Shown here: positions 42,851-50,725 of the stretch, piece by piece
How the letters are laid out: every line of letters begins with the position of its first letter
How positions within the stretch are numbered: position 1 is the first letter of the stretch
From: Bacillus sp. FJAT-26390
GTDB taxonomy: Bacteria > Bacillota > Bacilli > Paenibacillales > Paenibacillaceae
Direction: 5' to 3'
NCBI RefSeq assembly: GCF_001682865.1
Contig: NZ_MAQX01000011.1
Location: 1,012,241-1,076,240 of the forward strand
DNA: 64,000 nucleotides
The notes under the pieces: model-generated
What the model saw: the letters and a program-made list of their open reading frames with translations, nothing else
What the model was told of the DNA's origin: nothing
The model's database searches: none
Program-made: the position numbers and the translations under genes

Positions 42851-43806
42851 GAAATAACCGCCTCCTTTCTTGCCATATCGTCGATGTGAAAATAGACGTC
42901 CTCCAGGCTTGGCGGAACGACCGCATATTCAATAATCGGCAGCTCCGTATGCTCGATAATATAGGCCAGCGCATGGCTTGCTTCCTGCTTCTCAACAAGC
43001 AGCAGCAGTCTGTTCTCCCCGTGCTCCTGCACGATGCCAAATGGAGCGAGAGCGGCAGCGGCTTCAGCCCGGCGCCCGTTTCCTGCCGTCAGCTCAAATT
43101 TCAGCCGCTGATCCACCTTTTGCTTAAGCGTTGCGACATGGTCAATCGCCAGCAGCCTGCCATGGTTAATGACAGCCGCCCGGTCCACAACCTGCTCCGC
43201 CTCCAGCACATTATGCGTGACCAAAATAATGGTCGCGCCCTCGCGGTTGCGCTCCTTAATCAGATTCCAAACGAGCCGCCTTTTTTTGGGATCAAGCTCA
43301 TTGGTCGGCTCATCGAATATAAGGACGGGTGAACGCCCAATTAGCGCCGTGCCGATTCCGATCAATCGTTTCTGCCCGCCGGACAGCTGCTTAAGCGGCT
43401 TCCCCCTCCACTCGGCCATATCGAATTGCTCGAGCAGCTCTATCGCTTGTTTATCCGCTTCCCGTGCCTGCATGCCCCTTAACCTGCCTGTAAAAGCAAG
43501 CGCCTCGTGGACTTTAAGCGCCGACAGCACATGCGGCTCTTGCGCGTAATAGGCGACCATGCTGGCTATCGCACGCGTATGCTTAAACACATCCTCTCCG
43601 CAAAAGAGAACCTGACCTCTCGTCGGCTTCAATTGGCCGACCATTTGCTTAATCAACGTCGATTTGCCCGCTCCGTTAGGTCCAAGCACGCCTAAGATTT
43701 CACCTTCTTGAATGGTGAGCGAGATGTCGTCATTGGCTGTCACGGAGGTTTTGCCTTTCTTATAAATCTGGCTTACGCCCTTCAGCTCATATACATACTC
43801 CTGCAA
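42847..43806 (-). CDS. ABC-2 transporter ATPase
   Basis: 319 residues: Walker A GPNGAGKST, signature LSGGQKR, Walker B VLIFDEPTNELDP and VTHNVLEAE, then a ~90-residue C-terminal extension of the DrrA/NatA kind (FELTAGNGRRAEAA... EDVYFHIDD). It energises the permease encoded next. It lies 21 bp after the regulator gene on the same strand, which implies that the regulator responds to something the pump handles. Confidence 0.85.
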   Translation of the reverse strand: MQEYVYELKGVSQIYKKGKTSVTANDDISLTIQEGEILGVLGPNGAGKSTLIKQMVGQLKPTRGQVLFCGEDVFKHTRAIASMVAYYAQEPHVLSALKVHEALAFTGRLRGMQAREADKQAIELLEQFDMAEWRGKPLKQLSGGQKRLIGIGTALIGRSPVLIFDEPTNELDPKKRRLVWNLIKERNREGATIILVTHNVLEAEQVVDRAAVINHGRLLAIDHVATLKQKVDQRLKFELTAGNGRRAEAAAALAPFGIVQEHGENRLLLLVEKQEASHALAYIIEHTELPIIEYAVVPPSLEDVYFHIDDMARKEAVIS

Positions 43807-43827
43807 TTCAGCACACTCCCCTTTGCG

Positions 43828-44928
43828 TCATGGCAATAATACCCGCTTTGTTTGCTCCCAGTAATAAGCGATTTTCTCTTTGTCCAGCTCATAGTAGATA
43901 CGGTTGTCTGCTTTAATCAAATGGATGAGATTAAGATCGAACAGCATATTCGTATGATAGCTGATCGCGGCAGGCGTTAAGCCAAGCGCCTGGGCAAGCT
44001 CATTGCCATAGTAGTTTTTGCTGTGGAGCAGCTCGATCATTTCCAGCCTGCGCTTGTCGGCGATCACCTTCAAAAAACGTTCAATCGTCTCCTGATCCTC
44101 GCGCTGCCATGCAAACGCGTCATTATTGACCCCAAGCACGACCAAATGCGCTTGACCCGCTTGATCATCACGATGGATGCTTACCCGTACCTGAGCGAAG
44201 TAGCTGACATGAATATCCGTTTCCTTATCGATTAGCTCCGCATCCATTTTGGCAACATCGCGGATTGCCTGCTCCGGCTTCTCTTTAAACAAAGCCTTAT
44301 ACTTTTCCGCTCCAGCCTCGCCAAGCTCCCGCAGCCTATCGCGTATGGGCAAATACGCATAACGATAAAATTGTTCCAGTAAAAATAAAGTGCGCTGCTT
44401 GTATTCCTCGGGATAGCGAATATGCTCAAGCAGCGCTTCATGCTCGGCATGGTCCGAAAGCTCGCTAGCCGCTGCCAGCTTGTAGAGCAGCTCCCCATCC
44501 TTTGAAATCTCGCTCCAGTCATGTCCCATCGTCCATTCCATCTTCTCATCGCTATAGATGGCGGCAGCCAGATGGCTGACCAATTCGTTTGCCGGCATGG
44601 CGCGGTAGCTAGCCAAATAATCTTCAGGGGTGCCAAGCTGCTCCCGATGCCTTAAGTACACATGAACCATGACATAGTCCAGCTTCCCCTTAAACATGTT
44701 TTCGGAGAAAAAGACAGCCATTTCTCCTCTCACATGTTTGCTTAAACTGGCATTTGCAGCCTCGACCATGTCGGTAAGCTCATCATCTATCGAAAAATGA
44801 ACCTCACGCGCAAACTCCTTAATATGCTCAAATTGGGCAACAATGGTCACCGCTGACATAAACTCGATTTGCTCATGATACGAAAAACGTAACCGTTCAA
44901 CGATTTCTTCCCAATCCAACATGTTCAA
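43828..44928 (-). CDS. Large winged-helix (ArsR-like) regulator
   Basis: 366 residues. The last ~95 residues form a winged-helix domain (FLKVIADKRRLEMIELLHSKNYYGNELAQALGLTPAAISYHTNMLFDLNLI) like ArsR repressors, which are normally only about 100 residues long. The preceding ~270 residues are mostly helical and acidic, without recognised motifs or cysteine metal sites, and probably form the sensor. It heads the ABC-2 operon. Its promoter has an AT-rich dyad at 44993-45010 that could be its own operator. Confidence 0.75.
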   Translation of the reverse strand: MNMLDWEEIVERLRFSYHEQIEFMSAVTIVAQFEHIKEFAREVHFSIDDELTDMVEAANASLSKHVRGEMAVFFSENMFKGKLDYVMVHVYLRHREQLGTPEDYLASYRAMPANELVSHLAAAIYSDEKMEWTMGHDWSEISKDGELLYKLAAASELSDHAEHEALLEHIRYPEEYKQRTLFLLEQFYRYAYLPIRDRLRELGEAGAEKYKALFKEKPEQAIRDVAKMDAELIDKETDIHVSYFAQVRVSIHRDDQAGQAHLVVLGVNNDAFAWQREDQETIERFLKVIADKRRLEMIELLHSKNYYGNELAQALGLTPAAISYHTNMLFDLNLIHLIKADNRIYYELDKEKIAYYWEQTKRVLLP

Positions 44929-44992
44929 CGCCCTTCTAGTTAAGTCGTTATTAAACTAAAATTTAATTTTTTATGAAAAACATTTAATATCC

Positions 44993-45030
44993 ATTTAACA
45001 CAATTTAAATGAACATGGATCATTTGTCAA
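44993..45030 (-). promoter_or_regulatory. Promoter and dyad upstream of the winged-helix regulator
   Basis: Minus strand TTGACA (45025-45030), a 17-nt spacer, and TAAATT (45002-45007). The -10 lies inside the palindrome ATTTAA-ATTGTG-TTAAAT (44993-45010), an apt position for autorepression. Confidence 0.6.
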
Positions 45031-45045
45031 TATCCCCCATAAAAG

Positions 45046-45093
45046 AAAAAAGCTTCGCAACGGCTTCTATTGAAAGCCGCTGCAAAGCTTTTT
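45046..45093. terminator. Bidirectional terminator after the DMT gene
   Basis: AAAAAGCTTTGCAGCGGCTT pairs with its near-complement ending AAGCTTTTTT (two mismatches); T-runs flank both sides. It lies 13 bp after the stop at 45107. Confidence 0.75.
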
Positions 45094-45106
45094 CACCTTT
45101 TAACGA

Positions 45107-46081
45107 TTAAGTCCCAAACAAGCGCAATAGCAGAATACCGGCGAATGCAAGCGAGATGCCGATAACCTCCACCCGTTTAAACTTCTCCTTAACGAAGAAG
45201 CGCGTGTATAGAAGCACGATCAACACATTTAATGCGGCAACCGCGGATACGAGTCCGGCTTTGCCTAAGGAGAATGCCGTTACGATGAGCATCATGCCAA
45301 CGCCGTTTGTGATCCCGATCGCGAGGCCGACGAGATAGGTCCTTTTGCCGCTCCATGCGACGGGAAGGCCGCCACCGCTATAACCGGCAGCATGCTGCGA
45401 CACACGCACTTCGCCGACTGCTAAGTTTGTCGTTTGAAGCGCCACCACCCGCCGGCCCCGCGCGCGCTGCCAGTCCCGAAGCCACCATAAGCCAAAGCAG
45501 ACAGCCCCCGTCACGAATACAAAAAACATCGTCGGAAACAAATCCGCCTCCATCATCGTTGACCATTTGCCTGACAAGTCATTTGCCGCGAAGAGCAGCA
45601 TCGCAAGCAAGCCCCACTGCGCCCCTTGCAAATTCCGAAGCGAGATGTCGTTCGACATCCGGACCAGCAGCACGCCGCTTATAATGACGACAAACCCAAT
45701 AAGCTGCATCGCATGAAGCCTTTCGTTCCACAGTCCAAAAGCAACGATGACCACAACGACCGAAGGCAGCGCCGTTAAAATCGCGACGAGCGAAGCTTTG
45801 CCCACCGCAAAACCTTTAAACATGCTTGCATTGCCGCCGAAGGAGAACAATCCCATTTGTATCCCGATAAGCGCCGCCATCGTCCAGTTCGACGAGAAGA
45901 CCAGCGCACAAATGCCGTTTATAATTGCACCCATGCTGAATGTTCCGAAGAGCAATAAATTACGGTTGAGCGGCTTTTGACTCGTCCAATGATACAGAAT
46001 GCCCCGCACGCCAAACAATAGCGCAGCGAACACCGAATAAGTAAGCCACATAAGAGCAAGAAGCCCCTTTCCTTGATCCAT
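45107..46081 (-). CDS. EamA-type drug/metabolite transporter
   Basis: 324 residues with about ten membrane segments in two EamA halves (GVRGILYHWTSQ early; FVVIISGVLLVRM and ISLAFAGILLLRLF closing each half). A hydrophilic loop of about 45 residues between the halves is longer than usual. ATG at 46081 has no ribosome site; ATG at 46051 follows AAGGAAAGGGG at a longish distance and is an alternative. Substrate unknown. Single gene. Confidence 0.75.
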   Translation of the reverse strand: MDQGKGLLALMWLTYSVFAALLFGVRGILYHWTSQKPLNRNLLLFGTFSMGAIINGICALVFSSNWTMAALIGIQMGLFSFGGNASMFKGFAVGKASLVAILTALPSVVVVIVAFGLWNERLHAMQLIGFVVIISGVLLVRMSNDISLRNLQGAQWGLLAMLLFAANDLSGKWSTMMEADLFPTMFFVFVTGAVCFGLWWLRDWQRARGRRVVALQTTNLAVGEVRVSQHAAGYSGGGLPVAWSGKRTYLVGLAIGITNGVGMMLIVTAFSLGKAGLVSAVAALNVLIVLLYTRFFVKEKFKRVEVIGISLAFAGILLLRLFGT

Positions 46082-46194
46082 CCCAAAGGGACGATAAACA
46101 TTTAGTTGAACCTATCATATCAAGTCGAATCCATTTTGTCTGTACGAAATACGGCTCACCTGCAGCGGGAAGATCTTGCAAAAAAATAAAAGTA

Positions 46195-46223
46195 TTGGCT
46201 GAAATTAGCACTGACCTTATAAT
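46195..46223 (+). promoter_or_regulatory. Promoter of the acyltransferase gene
   Basis: TTGGCT (46195-46200), a 17-nt spacer, and a perfect TATAAT (46218-46223), 67 bp before the ATG. Confidence 0.65.
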
Positions 46224-46290
46224 ATCGATAGAGGCCTTTTTATAGCCTTGATAACCATGCTAGCATCCTATAAAAAACAAGGGGATTTTA

Positions 46291-47475
46291 ATGGCACACG
46301 CTGCAAAAAGACCGTATTTACCCGAGCTGGACATCGTCCGGGCCTTCGGCATTTTCGCGGTCATCATGATTCACGCTACATCATCGATCGTAGCGGGCTA
46401 CGATCACCAAGCTACGCTTTATCCGCTTTACATTTTTTTAAACAACTTTACTAAGTTTGCGGTTCCCGTGTTCATTTTTTTAAGCGGCTTCGTGCTTTTT
46501 TACAACTATTACGACAAACCCTTCACGGCAAAAACCATCGGTCAATTTTACAAAAAAAGAATGTCCAAAATATTGCTTCCGTTTCTCATATTCTCTTTTT
46601 TATATTTTGGTTTTACGAGGCTGGCCCAGTTCGGCTTCACCGATGTCCAAACCTTTATCGGCTACTTTACGACAACTAAATTTCTCAAGATGCTAGTCAT
46701 CGGCAAAACGTACACTCATCTCTATTTCGTCGTTATTATCATTCAATTTTATGCGCTTGCGCCGCTCATGCTGTTTGCCGTCAAACGTTTTCCGTCGCTC
46801 GGCAAACATATCGTCTGGATCGGTCTGCTAGTGCAATGGCTATTTATTTATAAGCTAATCGCGCTGCTTCATCTCAAGAGCCCGGGCAGCTATTCGTTTA
46901 CTTATATGTTTTACTTTACGGCTGGCGCGTTTATCGGCATTTATTACTTGAAGCTGGCTGAGTGGATCAACCTCACAAGAAAAAATATTACGCCGCAAAA
47001 AATAATCGCAACGATTGCGTTATGGCTGTTGTTTTTATCGTCGAGCTTGGTTATGGTCTATTTTTATTACGAGAGCCGGGTACATAAAATATCGATAATA
47101 AATACGGATCTATTGGAGCTGGTAGACGAGCTGCGCTGCGTGACTGCGGGCATTGTGCTGCTTCAAGTTTCCTTCTGGATCTATACATCATGGAACAAAT
47201 GGGCGGTCAGAGCGCTACTGCATATCGGAGCCACATCATTTGGCATTTACTTGGTTCATCCCGTCATCTTGTTTCTATACCGCAAAATAAACGTTAGCGG
47301 CGAACCCCTTCTGTATCATGTTTGGGCGGCAGGCGGGTTCATGATCGCCCTGCTCGTCCCGTGGGCAATCGTATCGCTTTGCGCCCCGTTCAAGTGGCAC
47401 TGGCTGCTGTTTGGTCCGCTTCCATCCAAGAAGAAGCAGCCTGCGGCGCCAAGCCAGCCAAGCATACAAGCCTAA
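46291..47475 (+). CDS. Membrane acyltransferase (acyltransferase_3 family)
   Basis: 394 residues with about ten membrane segments. LPELDIVRAFGIFAVIMIHA carries the Arg and His typical of the family; VPVFIFLSGFVLFY and GIYLVHPVILF also fit. Such proteins (OafA, WecH, YiaH) O-acetylate sugars of the cell surface. ATG at 46291 follows AAGGGGATTTTA. Single gene with its own promoter and terminator. The acceptor may be exopolysaccharide, peptidoglycan or teichoic acid. Confidence 0.82.
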   Translation: MAHAAKRPYLPELDIVRAFGIFAVIMIHATSSIVAGYDHQATLYPLYIFLNNFTKFAVPVFIFLSGFVLFYNYYDKPFTAKTIGQFYKKRMSKILLPFLIFSFLYFGFTRLAQFGFTDVQTFIGYFTTTKFLKMLVIGKTYTHLYFVVIIIQFYALAPLMLFAVKRFPSLGKHIVWIGLLVQWLFIYKLIALLHLKSPGSYSFTYMFYFTAGAFIGIYYLKLAEWINLTRKNITPQKIIATIALWLLFLSSSLVMVYFYYESRVHKISIINTDLLELVDELRCVTAGIVLLQVSFWIYTSWNKWAVRALLHIGATSFGIYLVHPVILFLYRKINVSGEPLLYHVWAAGGFMIALLVPWAIVSLCAPFKWHWLLFGPLPSKKKQPAAPSQPSIQA

Positions 47476-47480
47476 TAAGA

Positions 47481-47529
47481 AGAGCCGTTCCACCGCTTCA
47501 TTATGCGCGGACGGCTCTTTTTTTTTTTC
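47481..47529 (+). terminator. Terminator of the acyltransferase gene
   Basis: AGAGCCGT pairs with ACGGCTCT, then more than ten Ts. It begins five bp after the stop codon. The T-run touches the end of the convergent gene at 47528. Confidence 0.88.
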
Positions 47530-48154
47530 AGGAGGCTTCCTCAGTCACCGTATCCGATCTGATTTCCCGATTCTCGTCGCTAAGCTCGTAGAGCAACCGA
47601 TCATTCGCGTCATATGCGAAAAGCTTATTCATAGCGGAAAAATTTTGCTGCGACTCCTCTGAGATTCGAATAGAGCGTGCTGCTTGGTATACGCCGTCAC
47701 TGATGGCTGCGTCCTGCTCGTAGCCGTCCCACCATACCACATGCAGCCGGCTTATTTTAGGATCGTTGAATTGTCCAACATAATAATAATGGCGATGCTT
47801 TCCAAACGTGGACATCCCGCCCTGAAAGCTAAGCAGCACTTGCGGCTCCAGCTTCATGCCAAAGCTGCCCCCGCGGTAATTCCATAATAGTCCTAGCGTG
47901 CGGTTTACGAATAATTGATGATAAATGGCATTTTTGCGGTCGACGATATTCAGAAGCTCATAGCTTTGACCGATCTTTGTTCTGATCGCGATAGGCGCGC
48001 TCGGCACCTCTGCCACGTTCATAGCGTTTCGCACGACTTTCTCCAAATGAATAGAGCTTTGCGAGAACATAGCTATAAAGACGATACAGCTGGACAAAAG
48101 GATGAGCATCCACCTAATCCAATGACCAAGCAAACGTTTGTTGGACGCATTCAT
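47528..48154 (-). CDS. Unknown membrane-anchored protein
   Basis: 208 residues: a basic start, one membrane segment (about 14-32, MLILLSSCIVFIAMF) and an outer domain of ~170 residues rich in aromatic residues (HRHYYYVGQF, LHVVWWDGYEQD). No family recognised. Its ATG overlaps the stop of the preceding gene (ATGA), so the two are coupled and probably form a complex at the cell surface. The 3' end abuts the terminator of the convergent acyltransferase. Confidence 0.55.
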   Translation of the reverse strand: MNASNKRLLGHWIRWMLILLSSCIVFIAMFSQSSIHLEKVVRNAMNVAEVPSAPIAIRTKIGQSYELLNIVDRKNAIYHQLFVNRTLGLLWNYRGGSFGMKLEPQVLLSFQGGMSTFGKHRHYYYVGQFNDPKISRLHVVWWDGYEQDAAISDGVYQAARSIRISEESQQNFSAMNKLFAYDANDRLLYELSDENREIRSDTVTEEAS

Positions 48155-48621
48155 TCGTTTCCGTTCCCTCCCCCAAACGATATGTGAAAAGAGAGGGACT
48201 CGCCGTAGGCTTCTTTAAACACCGTAATGGATTTGATGCCTGGCGGCACATTTTTGAACGTAAATTGTCCGCTTGATTGATAGATGTTGCTTGAAGCGCT
48301 GGAGCTGCGATGATCAAACACCTCGCCGGAATCGGTTTTCACCTGAATATGCTGAGGTAAATTTGGAATCGCAAATAATCCCTTCGCTGTCATATAGACG
48401 ACCAGCTCACCCTCGCCATATACAACACCATCAACGCTTACCTTTTTATTAAAATAGGTTTGCTTATCCGCATTCACTTCGTAATAGTAGCCCTTTTTCT
48501 TAGCTGCGCTAAGCTCCGTATCACGGTCGAATAGGCCAGAGACCGGCAGCACCATAATAAGAGCCATCCCTCCTATCCCAACAAGCAGCATCCATTCCGC
48601 CAAAAACAAAGCTTTTCTCAT
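48151..48621 (-). CDS. Unknown membrane-anchored protein with beta-rich outer domain
   Basis: 156 residues from ATG at 48621, which follows AGGAGGG; the frame opens seven codons earlier without a site. One membrane segment near the start (LFLAEWMLLVGIGGMALIMVL), then a ~110-residue domain with alternating beta pattern (VSVDGVVYGEGELVVYMTAKG, GQFTFKNVPPGIKSITVF) that looks like an Ig-like or carboxypeptidase-regulatory-like sandwich. Ends in GGGNGNE. First gene of a two-gene unit with 47528-48154. Function unknown. Confidence 0.6.
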   Translation of the reverse strand: MRKALFLAEWMLLVGIGGMALIMVLPVSGLFDRDTELSAAKKKGYYYEVNADKQTYFNKKVSVDGVVYGEGELVVYMTAKGLFAIPNLPQHIQVKTDSGEVFDHRSSSASSNIYQSSGQFTFKNVPPGIKSITVFKEAYGESLSFHISFGGGNGNE

Positions 48622-48844
48622 ACCGCCCTCCTGTTCATGCAAACGTATAAGTTGATTACTTTTAATTAGTTACTTTATTTAATTTTAAATATATGCTACG
48701 ATAAATGACGACTTTCTATAGTATGAGCATGAAACGAAGTATTTTCCAGTATTTTGTACAAGATATAAACATTAGGAGCTGCATTAGAGGTTTGCGCGTT
48801 TGTAGCATGGCTGCTTCTCAACCAGATATAGAGGAGGAATTACG

Positions 48845-49717
48845 ATGTCAACGATTTTGGACCCGCATATTTCGCTCGGCGAAGTAAAGCTCAAGGTTAG
48901 CCAATTGGATCGGTCGATTCGGTTTTATGAGGAAGTTGTCGGGTTAAAGGTGCTGGCGCATGACGAGGAGAAGCGCTCGGCTGCTTTTACTGCCGATGGG
49001 AAGCATACGCTGCTCATTCTCGAGGAGGTTCCGAATGCAGTTGTGCCGCAAAGAAGATCCCATGCAGGGTTGTACCATTTTGCCCTATTGCTGCCGGACC
49101 GCCCCTCCCTGTCGCTTGCTTTGCGCAACTTGATTCAGACGGGCATTCATATTGGGCAGGCCGATCATCTGGTTAGCGAGGCGCTCTACATTGCAGATCC
49201 GGACAACAACGGCATCGAAATTTATGCGGACCGTCCGCGTTCGGAGTGGAAGCGCGATGCCGGAGGCAATTATGTAATGGCAACCGATCCGCTTAACATC
49301 GAGAGCTTGCTCGCCGCAAGCGAAGGGCTGGAATGGAGCGGCCTGCCGCAAGGCACCGTCATTGGGCATATCCATCTTCATGTTGGCGATCTGCGGAGCT
49401 CGCGCGCTTTCTATGAAGGCAAGCTTGGCTTTGATGTGGTTGGCGACTATGCGCAAATGTCCGCTGTATTCGTATCGGCAGGCGGCTACCATCACCATAT
49501 CGGAATGAACATTTGGGCAGGCGTTGGCGCTGTGCTGCCGCCGGCTAATACGGTAGGCTTGTCTTATTATACAATCGTATTTCCGACAACTTCTTCCCGT
49601 GAAGCATGGCTTGCGCATCTGCGCAGCGAAGGGGTTCAGGCTACTGCGCTTGGAAACGCATATGTGATCCAAGATCCATCCGGCATAACGATCCATGCAG
49701 CCGTCAAAGCCGATTAA
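48845..49717 (+). CDS. catE: VOC-fold dioxygenase, CatE (catechol 2,3-dioxygenase)-like
   Basis: 290 residues, close to the Bacillus CatE length. Two glyoxalase/VOC modules: LGEVKLKVSQLDRSIRFYEEVVGL with DPDNNGIEIYADRP in the first half, and IGHIHLHVGDLRSSRAFYEGKLGF with HHHIGMNIW in the second. CatE cleaves catechol or related diphenols with Fe(II), often as a detoxification step. ATG at 48845 follows GAGGAGG. No catD neighbour is present. It ends tail to tail with the AraC gene, overlapping four bp. Other VOC enzymes cannot be excluded. Confidence 0.78.
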   Translation: MSTILDPHISLGEVKLKVSQLDRSIRFYEEVVGLKVLAHDEEKRSAAFTADGKHTLLILEEVPNAVVPQRRSHAGLYHFALLLPDRPSLSLALRNLIQTGIHIGQADHLVSEALYIADPDNNGIEIYADRPRSEWKRDAGGNYVMATDPLNIESLLAASEGLEWSGLPQGTVIGHIHLHVGDLRSSRAFYEGKLGFDVVGDYAQMSAVFVSAGGYHHHIGMNIWAGVGAVLPPANTVGLSYYTIVFPTTSSREAWLAHLRSEGVQATALGNAYVIQDPSGITIHAAVKAD

Positions 49718-50568
49718 TGAAGCGTCGCGCTTTGTCCATAGATGGTACGGTACATTTTCGGAGAAACGCCCTCGGATGATCGGAACACACGTATAAAATA
49801 ACTCGCTTGTGCGAAGCCGCACATCGCCGCAACCTCTGTCACGGATAAAGCCGTAGTCGCCAGCAGCAGCTTCGCTGCATCGATGCGGCATTCCGTGACA
49901 TAGTGATTCGGCGTTTTCCCCATTACCTGCTGGAACAGTCTAAGAAAGTGATAAGGACTGTAGCCCGCAAGCTCCGCCATTCGCTCCAAGCTCCACGGCT
50001 CCTTGCATCGATGCCGGATTTGATCGGCTGCTGCCCGGATCCCATTTTGCTTCTCCAGTACCGCAGAACCTTCCAGCCTTACCGAATGCTGCACCAGCTC
50101 CACTAATATTTCATAAAGCAGCGCAGACAGGCGCGGCTCATTGCTCGTCTCGAACGGGCTGCACAGCGCATACATTTCCTCCGTCAGCACCTCGAACCGC
50201 TCGCGGTTGGAGAACGTGAACAGCCACCCTCCAGAATCATCGGCCTCCCTTAACATCGGCAGCGGAATATTCGTCTCAAAATGTATCCACCGCACATCCC
50301 ACGGATCATCCGTGCTTGAGCCGTACTGCTGAAAGGCATGCTTCGGGAACAAAAAGCCGTCACCCGCTTTTAGCTCCAGCCGCTCGCCGCTGCTTCCATT
50401 CATCACATAACCGCTTCCTTCAAAAATCAGATGCAAATTATAATCATTCAGCTGCCCTTGCTCTCTGCGCTCGGCATGCTGCGGAAACGAATAGTACCTT
50501 CCGAATAGGTCGGGATAACAGACATACTGCGAAAAAGCCGGTTTCGGTACGATATAGTGCTTGAGCAT
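49714..50568 (-). CDS. AraC-family regulator next to the GH42 gene
   Basis: 284 residues from ATG at 50568, eight bases after AAAGGGG; a TTG seven codons upstream lacks a site. N-terminal cupin sensor (LNDYNLHLIFEGSGYVM, LKAGDGFLFPKHAFQQYG) and C-terminal double HTH (LERMAELAGYSPYHFLRLFQQ, VTEVAAMCGFAQASYFIRVFR). Divergent from the beta-galactosidase gene; the space between them contains four phased copies of (T/A)TCGCA that suit an AraC-type activator. Confidence 0.85.
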   Translation of the reverse strand: MLKHYIVPKPAFSQYVCYPDLFGRYYSFPQHAERREQGQLNDYNLHLIFEGSGYVMNGSSGERLELKAGDGFLFPKHAFQQYGSSTDDPWDVRWIHFETNIPLPMLREADDSGGWLFTFSNRERFEVLTEEMYALCSPFETSNEPRLSALLYEILVELVQHSVRLEGSAVLEKQNGIRAAADQIRHRCKEPWSLERMAELAGYSPYHFLRLFQQVMGKTPNHYVTECRIDAAKLLLATTALSVTEVAAMCGFAQASYFIRVFRSSEGVSPKMYRTIYGQSATLH

Positions 50569-50590
50569 CGCTCCCGCCCCTTTGTTCAAG

Positions 50591-50691
50591 TTCGCAATAT
50601 TGTATCATAAATCGCAGGATATTGTCATTTACGGTTAATATGATTGATTTTAAAATAGAAATCGAGACTATTCTTTCGCAATATATTCGCA
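50591..50691. repeat. Four phased (T/A)TCGCA direct repeats in the AraC-GH42 gap
   Basis: Copies start at 50591, 50611, 50675 and 50686, all in the same direction; the first, third and fourth read TTCGCA and the second ATCGCA. Spacings are 20, 64 and 11 bp, near 2, 6 and 1 helical turns, so all face one side of the helix. Likely AraC-family sites, with the last pair next to the promoter of the GH42 gene. Confidence 0.5.
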
Positions 50692-50725
50692 TAAATATAA
50701 ATTCGAACACTAGGAGGAGCATGTT

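Noticed and set aside
48705..48887. 60-codon frame upstream of catE
   Set aside because: It overlaps the catE start in another frame and has no ribosome site, whereas catE has a strong GAGGAGG.
49085..49891. 268-codon antisense frame across catE and the AraC gene
   Set aside because: It covers parts of two well-supported genes in another frame and lacks any start signal or recognisable sequence.
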